DNA from: Dehalococcoidales bacterium
GTDB lineage: Bacteria > Chloroflexota > Dehalococcoidia > Dehalococcoidales > UBA3254
NCBI GenBank assembly: GCA_016926695.1
Contig: JAFGOB010000180.1
Span: forward strand, 1-10,971
Direction of reading: 5' to 3'
DNA: 10,971 bases
The notes beneath the pieces were generated by a model. It was not told the DNA's origin and searched no databases. It worked only from the letters and a program-made list of their open reading frames with translations. A program made the translations under genes and the position numbers. Positions 1-7,102 of this stretch are shown here, in pieces (the stretch's first letter is position 1; each line of letters starts with the position of its first letter).

Positions 1-69
1 CTAATAGTTCCTGCTGCCAAGCCTATAGTGGTCTTTCACCACCTGGTTATCGCTCATGCCGAGCACACT

Positions 70-108
70 AAAAAAAACAGATGGAAATATGTCTTTTCCA
101 TCTGTTTT
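70..108 (-). terminator. Rho-independent terminator of trpS
   Basis: A perfect 14-bp inverted repeat (74-87 with 95-108, 7-nt loop) lies about 35 nt past the trpS stop. Read on the minus strand, the hairpin runs straight into eight consecutive T (77 back to 70), the classic intrinsic terminator layout. It marks the 3' end of the argS-trpS transcript. Confidence 0.9.
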
Positions 109-141
109 AACCGACCAACAAGAAATTTTCAGTTGCTGGCT

Positions 142-1113
142 CTATTCCAGGCCGATCCTTTGTTTGGCCTTATCAAGGGTATTTCTGGCGATGACTCGCG
201 CCCGTTTGGCTCCATCCTCCAGCACCTCCCGGATATAGTCCGGTTTAGCAGCCAGCTCCGCCCTCTTCTGGCGAAAAGGCTCAAGCGTATTATTTATTGC
301 CGTTGAAACCATTTTCTTACACTCGACACAGCCGATTTCCGCTGTCCTGCATCTGCCTGCAATATCCTCTATCTGGGCTGGATTAAAATACTGCTGGAAC
401 CGGAATATATTGCAGACCTCGGGATGACCGGAATCCTTGCGATAAACCCTGGCGGGATCAGTCACCGCAGTCTTGATCCTGGCACTTATTTCCTCGGCGG
501 GGGCAGAGATCTCAAGGTGATTGTTGAGGGACTTGCTCATCTTGTCTTTACCATCCAGACCTATAACCATAGGGAAGGAGGTCAGCTTGGCCACGGGCTC
601 CAGAAAGGTGGGCCCCAGCAGCGAATTAAAACGCCGCACGATTTCCCTGGCCAGCTCTAGATGAGGCAACTGGTCCTCACCTACGGGTACGACCTCCGCC
701 TTATAGAGAATAATATCCGCTGTCTGTAGTACGGGATATCCCACCAGGCCATAATTCACGTTTTCAGGCTGTTGTTTAGCCTTTTCCTTAAAGGTTGGAA
801 CGCGTAAAAGCCAGCTCAGCGGAGTAACCATGCTCAGCAGGAGATGCAGCTCGGTCACCTCGGGCACATGGGACTGAACGAAAATAATGCTGCGTTCCGG
901 ATTAATTCCCGCCGCCAGCCAGTCAAGGGCCATATCCCGGATATTCTCCTGAAGCTCGGAGGTATCAGTCAACGTCGTCAGAGCATGCCAGTCGACAATG
1001 CAGTAGACGCACTCATATTCATCCTGCAGCTTAACGTAATTCTGTATTGCACCCAGATAATTTCCCAGGTGTAATTTGCCTGTGGGGCGCGTCCCGGAAA
1101 AAACTCGTTTCAT
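142..1113 (-). CDS. trpS: Tryptophanyl-tRNA synthetase
   Basis: Cytosolic class I aminoacyl-tRNA synthetase that charges tRNA-Trp with tryptophan using ATP. The 323-residue product has the usual compact bacterial TrpRS length. The HIGH-type motif is HLGN at residues 15-18, in the context TGKLHLGNYLGA; GEDQ is at 145-148 and the second signature KMSKS at 191-195. The ATG start at 1113 is preceded by GAGGA with a 7-nt spacer. The gene follows argS on the same strand after a 62-nt gap with no terminator seen between them, so the two are probably cotranscribed; a strong terminator follows trpS. No T-box leader is visible before it. The assignment is secure. Confidence 0.97.
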   Translation of the reverse strand: MKRVFSGTRPTGKLHLGNYLGAIQNYVKLQDEYECVYCIVDWHALTTLTDTSELQENIRDMALDWLAAGINPERSIIFVQSHVPEVTELHLLLSMVTPLSWLLRVPTFKEKAKQQPENVNYGLVGYPVLQTADIILYKAEVVPVGEDQLPHLELAREIVRRFNSLLGPTFLEPVAKLTSFPMVIGLDGKDKMSKSLNNHLEISAPAEEISARIKTAVTDPARVYRKDSGHPEVCNIFRFQQYFNPAQIEDIAGRCRTAEIGCVECKKMVSTAINNTLEPFRQKRAELAAKPDYIREVLEDGAKRARVIARNTLDKAKQRIGLE

Positions 1114-1175
1114 TAACTATTCCTCAAACTGATATTTTTACCGGCTGTCTGCCGGAAAGACCAACATCATGCCTG

Positions 1176-2864
1176 CTACATCTTCTCAGGAGCCTCAATG
1201 CCCATCAGGTTAAGGGCTTTAGCCAGCACTATTTCGCTGGCCTTGACCAGTTTCAGCCGGGCCCCGGTCAAAGCCGCGTCGTCCGTGATAACACGGCATT
1301 GTTTATAGAAGCTGTGAAATACAGTGGCCAGGTCCTGGGCGTAATAGGTCAGGTGATGAGGCTCAGAAGTCTGTACGATTATTTCTATGATTTCGGATAG
1401 ACGTAGCATTTTTCGTATTAGTGTCAATTCCGGCTCTGAGGTGAGCAGGTTGACGTCTCCATCCCGGTAGTCTATGCCTTTTTCCTGCGCCAGGCGCAAA
1501 ATACTGGCGATACGGGCATGCGCGTACTGAACATAGTAGACCGGGTTTTCCTGGGACTGTTCCTTGGCCAGTTCCAGGTCAAAGTCCATCTGGCTGTCCT
1601 CTGATCTGGCCAGGAAGAAAAACCGGCAGGCGTCTGGGCCTACTTCTTCAATAACCTCTCTCAGCGTGATCATGTCGCCGCTGCGCTTGGAAAGACGTAC
1701 AATCTCGCTACCACGGCAGAGTGTAACCAGTTGATACAAAATCACATCCAGCCTGGCCGGATCAATCCCCAGCGCATTGACCACCGCCTTCATGCGGGAA
1801 ACATGCCCCTGGTGGTCAGCCCCCCAGATATCTATTACCCTGTCAAATTCCCTGCGTACAAATTTGTCGTAATGGTAGGCTATATCCGAAGCGAAATAGG
1901 TGGGAGTGCCGTCGCCGCGCACCACCACATTATCCTTGTCATCGCCCAGGGCAGTTGACACAAACCAGGTCGCGCCTTCCCTTTCCGTGATATAGCCGCC
2001 TTTCCTCAAAATACCGATCACATTTTCATAGAGTCCCTGGTACAGGCTACGCTCGCTGAACCAGACATCAAATTCGACCCGCAGCATAGCCAGGTCGCTG
2101 CGTATCAATTCCAGCATTTTTTCCAGCCCGATCTGCCCCAGTTTTGCTATTGCCAAGGCCTCTGGCATTTTTAAAAACTGGTCTCCTTTTACGGCTGCAA
2201 TTTCTCCGGCCAGCCCGGTAACATATTCTCCCTGGTATCCATCCGAAGGCATTTCCGCATCGATGTTCAAGACCTGCTGATAGCGGGCATAAAGCGAGCG
2301 GTAAAAGGTGTGTATCTGGGTACCGGCATCGTTTATATAGTACTCCTGCTTAACCTCGTAACCCGCTGCTGAAAGGACCTTCGCCAGCGTGCTTCCCAGT
2401 ATTGCCCCTCTCCCGTTTCCCACGTGCAGCGGTCCGGTAGGGTTGGCACTCACAAATTCAAGCTGGACACGTTTTCCTTCACCGGCCAAGCTGTTCCCGT
2501 ACTTCTCTCCCTTCGCCAGTATATCCTCTACCTGGCTGGTCAACCATCCCGTTTTAAAAGTAAAATTGATAAAACCCGGAGGGGCGATTTCAACATCAGC
2601 TACCTGGAATTCTGTCTCCATCAGACTGACCAGGTCCCTGGCAATAGCCATGGGATTGGTCCTGGCCGCCCGCGCCAGCTTCAGGGGATAGCTGGAAGCG
2701 TAATCCCCGTGCTCCGAATTCTGCGGACGTTCAATAGCCACATCGGGCAGGTTGACTGCCGGAATCTTTCCCGACTGTCTGGCCGAGTCCGCTGCCCCGG
2801 TCAACCTATCTATTAAATATTGCTTGGCTGCTATTATCCCTGTTATCTTTTCACTTCTTGCCAA
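1176..2864 (-). CDS. argS: Arginyl-tRNA synthetase (TTG start preferred)
   Basis: Cytosolic class I synthetase that charges tRNA-Arg. With the preferred start the product is 562 residues, typical of the family. The N-terminal additional domain has the usual [14 protein letters not shown] stretch; HVGN (HIGH motif, [16 protein letters not shown]) is at 147-150; RLSKRSG at 390-396 replaces a canonical KMSKS, as is common in ArgRS; a DALR anticodon-binding domain closes the protein. The open frame extends upstream to a GTG at 2912 (578 residues), but that codon lacks a properly spaced ribosome site. TTG at 2864-2862 has GAGGG (2872-2876) with a 7-nt spacer, and it removes 16 residues not expected in the family. 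Identity is secure; the start is inferred. Confidence 0.95.
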   Translation of the reverse strand: MARSEKITGIIAAKQYLIDRLTGAADSARQSGKIPAVNLPDVAIERPQNSEHGDYASSYPLKLARAARTNPMAIARDLVSLMETEFQVADVEIAPPGFINFTFKTGWLTSQVEDILAKGEKYGNSLAGEGKRVQLEFVSANPTGPLHVGNGRGAILGSTLAKVLSAAGYEVKQEYYINDAGTQIHTFYRSLYARYQQVLNIDAEMPSDGYQGEYVTGLAGEIAAVKGDQFLKMPEALAIAKLGQIGLEKMLELIRSDLAMLRVEFDVWFSERSLYQGLYENVIGILRKGGYITEREGATWFVSTALGDDKDNVVVRGDGTPTYFASDIAYHYDKFVRREFDRVIDIWGADHQGHVSRMKAVVNALGIDPARLDVILYQLVTLCRGSEIVRLSKRSGDMITLREVIEEVGPDACRFFFLARSEDSQMDFDLELAKEQSQENPVYYVQYAHARIASILRLAQEKGIDYRDGDVNLLTSEPELTLIRKMLRLSEIIEIIVQTSEPHHLTYYAQDLATVFHSFYKQCRVITDDAALTGARLKLVKASEIVLAKALNLMGIEAPEKM

Positions 2865-2964
2865 TCTTGCACCCTCTATCGTTAATCGTTGATTTGCGAA
2901 TACCTTCGCCACCCTTCCACAGCACCCTCTAAAAATAAAGAGAACGCCGAAATATCACGCCTGA

Positions 2965-2993
2965 ATTATAGCACAACAGGGTTAAAATGATAA
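2965..2993 (-). promoter_or_regulatory. Predicted sigma-A promoter of argS-trpS
   Basis: On the minus strand, -35 TTATCA (2988-2993) and a perfect -10 TATAAT (2965-2970) are separated by exactly 17 nt. Transcription would start near 2958, giving a leader of about 95 nt before the TTG start. That is too short for a T-box riboswitch. Confidence 0.65.
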
Positions 2994-3011
2994 TTTGGGA
3001 CGTTTATTAAC

Positions 3012-3037
3012 GGAAAAGGGGCTTGCGCCCCTTTTCC
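3012..3037 (-). terminator. Terminator-like hairpin after the SIMPL gene
   Basis: A perfect 11-bp inverted repeat GGAAAAGGGGC / GCCCCTTTTCC (3012-3022, 3027-3037) with a TTGC loop lies about 25 nt past the SIMPL-gene stop on the minus strand. The T-run is inside the 3' arm rather than after it, so termination efficiency is uncertain. Confidence 0.6.
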
Positions 3038-3061
3038 TCACGTTGCCTTATTATTTTACGG

Positions 3062-3832
3062 TCACTGAATGGAATAGCTCACCTGGACATTGAGTGTAAT
3101 TTCGGTCTCACCCGCTGAGATGGAGGTAGCCGCTCCACCGGCGCTAAGTTCCATATCCATGGCCTTGTATGCTACCGGATAGCTGGTAGGCGCATATGTA
3201 TTTTCGCTGACATAGGTGGGTGCTCCCAGATTTACTCCGGCTAGATCTGCTATCTGTTGGGCCTTGCCCTGAGCATCCTTCATGGCCGCATCCCTTAACT
3301 GTGAATTGTACTGCTCTGGTTTTTCCACGGAAAAATATATTCCGCTGATGCGGGTATTATCGCCGCCTGCCGCTACAGCCGCATCGATAGTACCACCTGC
3401 ATTATCCACGTCTCTCAGCTTGGCCACCACTGTGTTGCTTACTTTATAACCCAGCACGACTTCAGTCTGCCCTTTATCATCCCAGCGCGTCACTTGCTGG
3501 ATGCTGTAACCCCGGGTCTGAATATCCTTCTTTTCCACTCCTGCCCCGGTCAGGGCATTCATTACATTATCCATCGCCACAGCCGCCTCGGCCTGTGCTT
3601 CGGACACCGTTCCTTTCTGTGAAGATACTCCCAGGGTGAGTGTGGCGATATCGGGAGTTACCGTCATTTTCCCTTCCCCGTTGACCCAGATGCCCGTCTG
3701 CTGGCTGCCTACATTGACGTTTACTGGCTGTGTCTGAGCTGGGCCACCGGAGCTGCATCCGGCCGCCAGTCCCACCAACATCACGAGTAACAATGCAATT
3801 ACAACAATCCATAAAAATCTATTTTTCATCAT
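3062..3832 (-). CDS. SIMPL-domain (DUF541) lipoprotein
   Basis: Predicted surface lipoprotein of 256 residues. Residues 5-25 form a hydrophobic signal peptide ending in the lipobox LAAGC, so Cys26 would be lipidated. From about residue 45 the protein matches the SIMPL/DUF541 family: an opening like 'VNGEGKMTVTPDIATLTLGV', an 'ALTGAGVEKKDIQT' segment, 'GYKVSNTVVAKLRDVD' and the central 'DAAMKDAQGKAQQIADLAGV' helix. These proteins are related to E. coli YggE and are loosely tied to stress tolerance; molecular function is not established. Two ATG codons are adjacent (3832 and 3829). AGGAGG (3834-3839) is 1 nt from the first and 4 nt from the second, so translation may begin at the second. It appears monocistronic, with a hairpin after its stop. 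Confidence 0.88.
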   Translation of the reverse strand: MMKNRFLWIVVIALLLVMLVGLAAGCSSGGPAQTQPVNVNVGSQQTGIWVNGEGKMTVTPDIATLTLGVSSQKGTVSEAQAEAAVAMDNVMNALTGAGVEKKDIQTRGYSIQQVTRWDDKGQTEVVLGYKVSNTVVAKLRDVDNAGGTIDAAVAAGGDNTRISGIYFSVEKPEQYNSQLRDAAMKDAQGKAQQIADLAGVNLGAPTYVSENTYAPTSYPVAYKAMDMELSAGGAATSISAGETEITLNVQVSYSIQ

Positions 3833-3910
3833 ACCTCCTATCAGGTTATTATTTCGATCCTATCTATATTTTATAACGTACCTCGATCTATAAGGTTAGT
3901 ATTGTTGGAA

Positions 3911-4003
3911 TTAAGGTGTATCAGTATCCTCGAGCACGACATCAATTTTTAGGCTTCGTGCAGTAAACTTTATTGTAGTATTAGTGGATTCCGATCTTTC
4001 CAC
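3911..4003 (-). pseudogene. Possible cyclophilin-like gene remnant
   Basis: A short minus-strand frame from a GTG at 4003 to TAA at 3913-3911 encodes 30 residues including TIKFTARSLKIDVVLEDTD. This resembles the first beta-strands of the TM1367-type cyclophilin-like family, but the frame stops there and nothing recognisable continues it. There is no ribosome site, and a TGA blocks the frame upstream. It may be a decayed fragment or chance; the family resemblance is from memory only. Confidence 0.2.
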
Positions 4004-4045
4004 TTTTTTACACTTTACTCAAGAATAATACAATAGTACCGGTTG

Positions 4046-4195
4046 TCAGAACGCATTTATTACCGCTATTATGCCTGTTATTACCAGAAAGATCCCGACT
4101 ATGTAAGCGATAATGCGAGGCCACACAATAATTATGATCCCGGCGATAATAGCCAGTATTCCCACTATCAATCCGCCCGCTTCAATCAGCGCCAT
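4046..4195 (-). CDS. Small membrane protein, DUF3096-like
   Basis: A 49-residue protein with two hydrophobic segments (about residues 8-24 and 28-47) separated by a short WPR turn: MALIEAGGLIVGILAIIAG at the start, then WPRIIAYIVGIFLVITGI. The pattern of a glycine-rich helix, an (F/W)PR turn and a second helix is the signature I associate with DUF3096, a family of roughly 50-residue bacterial membrane proteins of unknown function. The ATG at 4195 has GGAGG with a 7-nt spacer, which strongly supports translation. It is upstream of, and on the same strand as, the SIMPL gene, separated by 213 nt. It is short enough to be missed by length-filtered gene calling. Confidence 0.75.
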   Translation of the reverse strand: MALIEAGGLIVGILAIIAGIIIIVWPRIIAYIVGIFLVITGIIAVINAF

Positions 4196-4562
4196 AAAAG
4201 CCCTCCTTCATTTGCGTTTGTCCATTCACCATGCATGGCATCAATTATTTATTCAACAGCCATCCATAAGGACAAATTGCCTTTCCGTATACACCAAGAA
4301 CCAGTTCTCGAAATTTTCATCCCGGGCAATAATCCGTCCGCACTGCAGAACAATCTTTGGAGCAGGTCAATTTTATGTCATTTTACTTTTCTCTACAAAT
4401 ATCGTCATTTATCATTATCGGCGGCAGTGGTGAGTCTGCTTCATATTGACTTTGTGCTCTCCCGGTTATATCATTCCTTACGCCGGCGGCTGGTTTTCAT
4501 CACTTGATCCCAACCTGTCGGCGGGCTTAAAGACAAGCTGAAAGGAGTTATTACCGGCTTTT
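4196..4562. other. Intergenic region with a coding-like remnant
   Basis: A 367-nt gap between the divergent DUF3096-like and DUF456 genes. It holds the DUF3096 ribosome site at its left end, the DUF456 promoter (4446-4474) near its right end, and a minus-strand Cys-rich short frame interrupted by TGA (4245-4370), described in the findings. No convincing start codon or ribosome site accompanies that frame. Confidence 0.5.
4446..4474 (+). promoter_or_regulatory. Predicted sigma-A promoter of the DUF456 gene
   Basis: TTGACT (4446-4451) and TATCAT (4469-4474) each match consensus at five of six positions and are separated by exactly 17 nt. The implied start near 4481 gives a leader of about 80 nt. 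Confidence 0.65.
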
Positions 4563-5048
4563 ATGTATACCGTGCTTTTCGCTGTAATCAGCACTTTGCT
4601 TATACTCATCGGACTGACGGGACTGGTCTTACCGGTAATACCCGGCGGTGTACCCCTGGCCTGGCTGGGATTGTTTATTTTCGCGATCGGCACCGGATTC
4701 GAAAGGATTTCAATCGCCGCCACGGTTATCTTTTTTGTGGTCATGCTGCTGACAATAGCTGTCGACTATTTTGCCCCCATGCTGGGAGGAAGGAAATACA
4801 AGGCTGGTAAATGGGGTGTTTTAGGCGCCATGTTCGGATCGCTTTCAGGCATTTTTGTTTTTGGTATCTGGGGAATTCTCATAGGACCATTCCTGGGAGC
4901 GATTTTCGGGGAGATGATCGGCGGAAAGGAACCCGGGCAGGCCATGAGAATAGGCTTCGGCACCGTGATAGTCCTGGTCCTGGGTATGATTATTAAAATC
5001 GCCGTAGTCCTGGTTATGCTGGGCTTTCTTATCGCTTCATGGTTTTGA
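4563..5048 (+). CDS. DUF456 family integral membrane protein
   Basis: A 161-residue, very hydrophobic protein with about four membrane segments (roughly residues 3-28, 32-58, 84-112 and 128-160). Diagnostic DUF456 features are GLTGLVLPVIPGGVPLAWLG near the N-terminus and the glycine-rich GKWGVLGAMFGSLSGIF to GPFLGAIFGEMIGG repeat, which resembles glycine-zipper packing. Function is unknown; these are small inner-membrane proteins often found near stress genes. The start is odd: the nearest good ribosome site, AAAGGAG at 4541-4547, is 15 nt from the ATG at 4563, longer than usual, and no better in-frame start is available. It converges on msrA with a 33-nt gap and no clear terminator. Confidence 0.88.
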   Translation: MYTVLFAVISTLLILIGLTGLVLPVIPGGVPLAWLGLFIFAIGTGFERISIAATVIFFVVMLLTIAVDYFAPMLGGRKYKAGKWGVLGAMFGSLSGIFVFGIWGILIGPFLGAIFGEMIGGKEPGQAMRIGFGTVIVLVLGMIIKIAVVLVMLGFLIASWF

Positions 5049-5081
5049 ATACTGCCCCGGACCGGCTCCTGTTTTACTGTT

Positions 5082-5924
5082 TTACTTATCCACCGGACAG
5101 GCCTGGCATGGAATTGTAGCCAATCCTTCGATGCTGTCAGGCAGCAGCCTGCTGCCGATTTCCAGCAGCCTTTCTTTCCCTTTTAAGGACAGACCAAGGA
5201 AATCGATTTGCTTCCGCAATAGTTCCAGGCTCCCGTATCCTCCAAGATAGCCGTTGACCCGTGCGGCGGCGGTCGATCCGGTCAACCTGCTGATTTCAGG
5301 GTAAATTGCCTTAAATTCCTTAAATATAGCGGACTCCTGCTGAAGATAATACTTCTGGTGATAGTCTTCGGCCGCATAGAAATTTGTCAAGGGAACCACT
5401 TCCGTATAAATCTTTTGTCCCGTGGCTGCTTCCTCGCGTTGCAGAGAGGCCGAAGCCTGCTTTTTCTGTTCTTCGTCATGACAGAAAATGATTGACTGGT
5501 ATTGTCTGGACCACGATTGAAATACGGGGCTATGGCTATCCCAGAAAATATCCAGCAGTTCCGTGTAGGAAATTTTAGCGGGATCATAGTCAATCTGTAC
5601 CGTTTCCGAATGGTCTCCGATATTATAATAGGCAGGACTATCGGTTGTCCCTCCGGCATAGCCAACACGTGTCCTGATAACACCGTCTATACTCCCGAAA
5701 CGGGAGTCTGGACCCCAGAATCAGCCGAGAGCGAAAGTTGCTGTCTCAATATCAGCGGGAGTAATTTCATCAATCGGCGGTATCTTTACAGTACTTCTGT
5801 TCATCCCGTTCACCTCATCCTCACCCAGATTCTCCCGGCTACAGCCCGGGACTATCAGGGCAAAGGCAGCTGTCAGTATTAAACCTGTTAAAATAAGTTT
5901 CAGTGTATCGACTGTCTTTTTCAT
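5082..5924 (-). CDS. msrA: Selenocysteine-containing lipoprotein MsrA (in-frame UGA)
   Basis: Peptide methionine-S-sulfoxide reductase, predicted as a 280-residue selenoprotein. Residues 1-27 form a signal peptide ending at the lipobox VPGC (Cys28), so the enzyme should sit on the outer face of the membrane. The frame reads ATFALG, UGA (codon 68, 5723-5721), then [13 protein letters not shown]; in the family this is GCFWG, so the UGA falls exactly on the catalytic Cys. The same frame continues without a shift through GYAGGT, the acidic HSETV segment (Glu107), a DIFWDSH motif and [13 protein letters not shown]. Other Cys are 148, 273 and 276; the C-terminal CQAC could be the resolving pair. 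The ATG overlaps the msrB stop (ATGA) and has AAGGTGA 6 nt upstream, implying coupled translation. A nonsense mutation is the alternative, but position, preserved frame and hairpin argue against it. Confidence 0.9.
5685..5713 (-). promoter_or_regulatory. Putative bacterial SECIS hairpin of msrA
   Basis: Downstream of the UGA, ACTCCCGTTTCGGGAGT (5707 back to 5691) forms a perfect stem. Counting ACTCCC/GGGAGT as the stem leaves a GUUUC loop that begins with GU, as bacterial SECIS loops usually do. A 3-bp GTC/GAC lower stem (5711-5713 with 5685-5687) lies beyond a symmetric 3x3 internal loop. The loop begins 19-20 nt after the UGA, within the usual bacterial range of about 16-37 nt. It would recruit SelB with Sec-tRNA. 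Confidence 0.75.
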
Positions 5925-6460
5925 GTTTTATCACCTTCGAAATCCAAAGCCGTCGAATTGATGCAATAGCGCATACCGGTAGGCTCGGGACCGTCTTCAA
6001 ATACATGTCCCAGATGAGCATCGCACCTGCGACACACTACCTCTGTCCTTAACATCCCATAGCTATAATCTTTAGCTGAAACAACACTTGTATCCGACAC
6101 CGGCTCGAAGAAACTCGGCCAGCCGGTCCCTGAATCAAACTTGGCAGCGGAACTGAAAAGTGCATTGCCACAGCAAACGCAGCGATAGAGGCCTTCTTCA
6201 TGGAAATCATAATATTTTCCGGTAAATGCTCGCTCAGTGCCCTTCTTATGCGTAACCTCAAACTGTTCAGGCGTCAGTATCCGCCGCCATTCTTCCTCTG
6301 TTTTTACAACCTTGTCCTTCATATCCCCTCCCCCGTTGCCATTGATTTGCTGACTCTCGCTCGTCGATACATCATTGATGCAGCCCGGCATGAGCATTGT
6401 CAGTATTACCATTACCAGCAGCATTAGTAGTTTTAGTGACCAGCCGGATAATATTTTCAT
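5921..6460 (-). CDS. msrB: Lipoprotein methionine-R-sulfoxide reductase MsrB
   Basis: Reduces methionine-R-sulfoxide in proteins, complementing MsrA, which handles the S form. The 179-residue product has a signal peptide ending at the lipobox MPGC (Cys27), a Ser/Gly/Asn-rich linker (about 30-46) and a complete MsrB domain (about 50-175). Structural zinc ligands are Cys94/Cys97 and Cys143/Cys146 ([14 protein letters not shown]). GTGWPSF and the catalytic RYCINS (Cys166) are intact; the nucleophile here is ordinary Cys. It is first in a two-gene operon, its TGA overlapping the msrA ATG. Both enzymes carrying a lipobox suggests repair of oxidised surface proteins. Their external electron donor is not in the window. 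The ribosome site (GGTGG before the ATG) is modest. Confidence 0.95.
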   Translation of the reverse strand: MKILSGWSLKLLMLLVMVILTMLMPGCINDVSTSESQQINGNGGGDMKDKVVKTEEEWRRILTPEQFEVTHKKGTERAFTGKYYDFHEEGLYRCVCCGNALFSSAAKFDSGTGWPSFFEPVSDTSVVSAKDYSYGMLRTEVVCRRCDAHLGHVFEDGPEPTGMRYCINSTALDFEGDKT

Positions 6461-6499
6461 GGTTCCACCATTAAGAGCTTTTTACTTCAACACGATACT

Positions 6500-6519
6500 A
6501 TATTAATCGTTATAAATAT
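6500..6519. promoter_or_regulatory. Imperfect palindrome upstream of msrB
   Basis: Two 8-nt arms matching at seven of eight positions flank a 4-nt centre (minus strand ATATTTATAACGATTAATAT), 40 nt before the msrB ATG. It could be a PerR/Fur-family operator. The region is very AT-rich, so chance symmetry is possible. A second Fur-box-like palindrome, TTATCATGCAATGATTA, lies at 6554-6570. Confidence 0.35.
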
Positions 6520-6637
6520 TTACGGACGGCGAAGCCTGGCTGAGCCAATCCTGTTATCATGCAATGATTAGCGTTTCATATATAGAATAAACCAGTTTTT
6601 TTCTATCCTTTTTCCGTCCCGGCAACCCTAAAACCTA

Positions 6638-6666
6638 TTGACAATCATCTGAATTTATTTTATTAT
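6638..6666 (+). promoter_or_regulatory. Predicted sigma-A promoter of perR
   Basis: Perfect -35 TTGACA (6638-6643), a 17-nt spacer and -10 TATTAT (6661-6666, five of six). The implied start, near 6673, falls inside the palindrome at 6669-6693. Confidence 0.75.
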
Positions 6667-6668
6667 TC

Positions 6669-6693
6669 AATATTAGTAATTGCTACTATTATT
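6669..6693. promoter_or_regulatory. Putative PerR operator (25-bp imperfect palindrome)
   Basis: Arms 6669-6678 and 6684-6693 are complementary at nine of ten positions around a 5-nt centre; the core is TAGTAATTGCTACTA. It begins just after the perR -10 element, a position where a bound repressor would block transcription, as expected for autoregulation. The binding protein is inferred from location. Confidence 0.55.
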
Positions 6694-6712
6694 ATAAATT
6701 CAGGGGGATTTG

Positions 6713-7102
6713 ATGTCAAGAAAGTCGATTCAGAGGGAAGCTGTTTTTCGTGTTGTCACCGAGACCGCTTCCCATCCCGGTGCAGACTGGGTTTACGATC
6801 AGGTCAAAAAAGTGATTCCCAATATCAGCATGGGTACCGTTTACCGCAATTTGAAGTTTCTGGCAGAATCCGGAAAAATAAGGGAGCTGCACATACCCGG
6901 CGGACCCAGTCGCTTTGACGGTAATACCAGCCTGCATTACCACTTCAGGTGCGAAAAATGCAGCCGCTTGTTAGATCTGGATTTGACTGTAGACCCCGCT
7001 ATAGAGAAAAATGTAGCACAAAAAACCGGCTATCTGGTAAAAAGCCACTATCTTGAATTCAGGGGGTTGTGTCCGGACTGCCAGGAGCATTATCTAAGAT
7101 AA
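6713..7102 (+). CDS. perR: PerR-type peroxide-sensing Fur-family repressor
   Basis: A 129-residue DNA-binding metalloregulator. The N-terminal winged helix includes SHPGADWVYDQVKK and the recognition region SMGTVYRNLKFL; the dimerisation domain carries structural zinc motifs CEKC and CPDC. The regulatory-metal ligands of PerR appear present: a His in SHPGAD, Asp in SRFDG, two His in HYH and Asp in LDLDL. That set, plus the Asp in RFD, favours PerR over Fur or Zur. PerR proteins bind Fe or Mn and lose DNA binding when peroxide oxidises a His ligand. ATG at 6713 has AGGGGG 5 nt upstream and is preferred over the TTG one codon earlier. The gene is divergent from msrBA and convergent with a predicted selenoprotein gene. 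Confidence 0.88.
   Translation: MSRKSIQREAVFRVVTETASHPGADWVYDQVKKVIPNISMGTVYRNLKFLAESGKIRELHIPGGPSRFDGNTSLHYHFRCEKCSRLLDLDLTVDPAIEKNVAQKTGYLVKSHYLEFRGLCPDCQEHYLR

Noticed and set aside
1..57. Minus-strand 18-codon frame ending at the window's first base
   Set aside because: No ribosome site, very short, directly after the trpS terminator, and no recognisable family.
28..306. Plus-strand open frame of 92 codons
   Set aside because: It crosses the trpS terminator and overlaps trpS antisense; no ribosome site or family resemblance.
2865..2993. T-box or other amino-acid riboswitch before argS
   Set aside because: The predicted leader is about 95 nt, with no terminator hairpin or T-box consensus visible.
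3983..4009. Hairpin AGTGGA/TCCACT followed by six T on the plus strand
   Set aside because: It has terminator form, but no plus-strand gene lies upstream for it to terminate; the 6-bp stem with a 10-nt loop is weak.
4043..4507. Plus-strand frames of 154 and 106 codons between the SIMPL and DUF456 genes
   Set aside because: They run antisense to the well-supported DUF3096-like gene, have low-complexity composition and no ribosome site; the DUF456 promoter lies inside them.
5082..5924. msrA as a frameshifted or broken pseudogene
   Set aside because: Both halves are in the same frame (start and downstream segment differ by a multiple of three), the only interruption is UGA at the catalytic codon, and motifs on both sides are intact with a SECIS-like hairpin.
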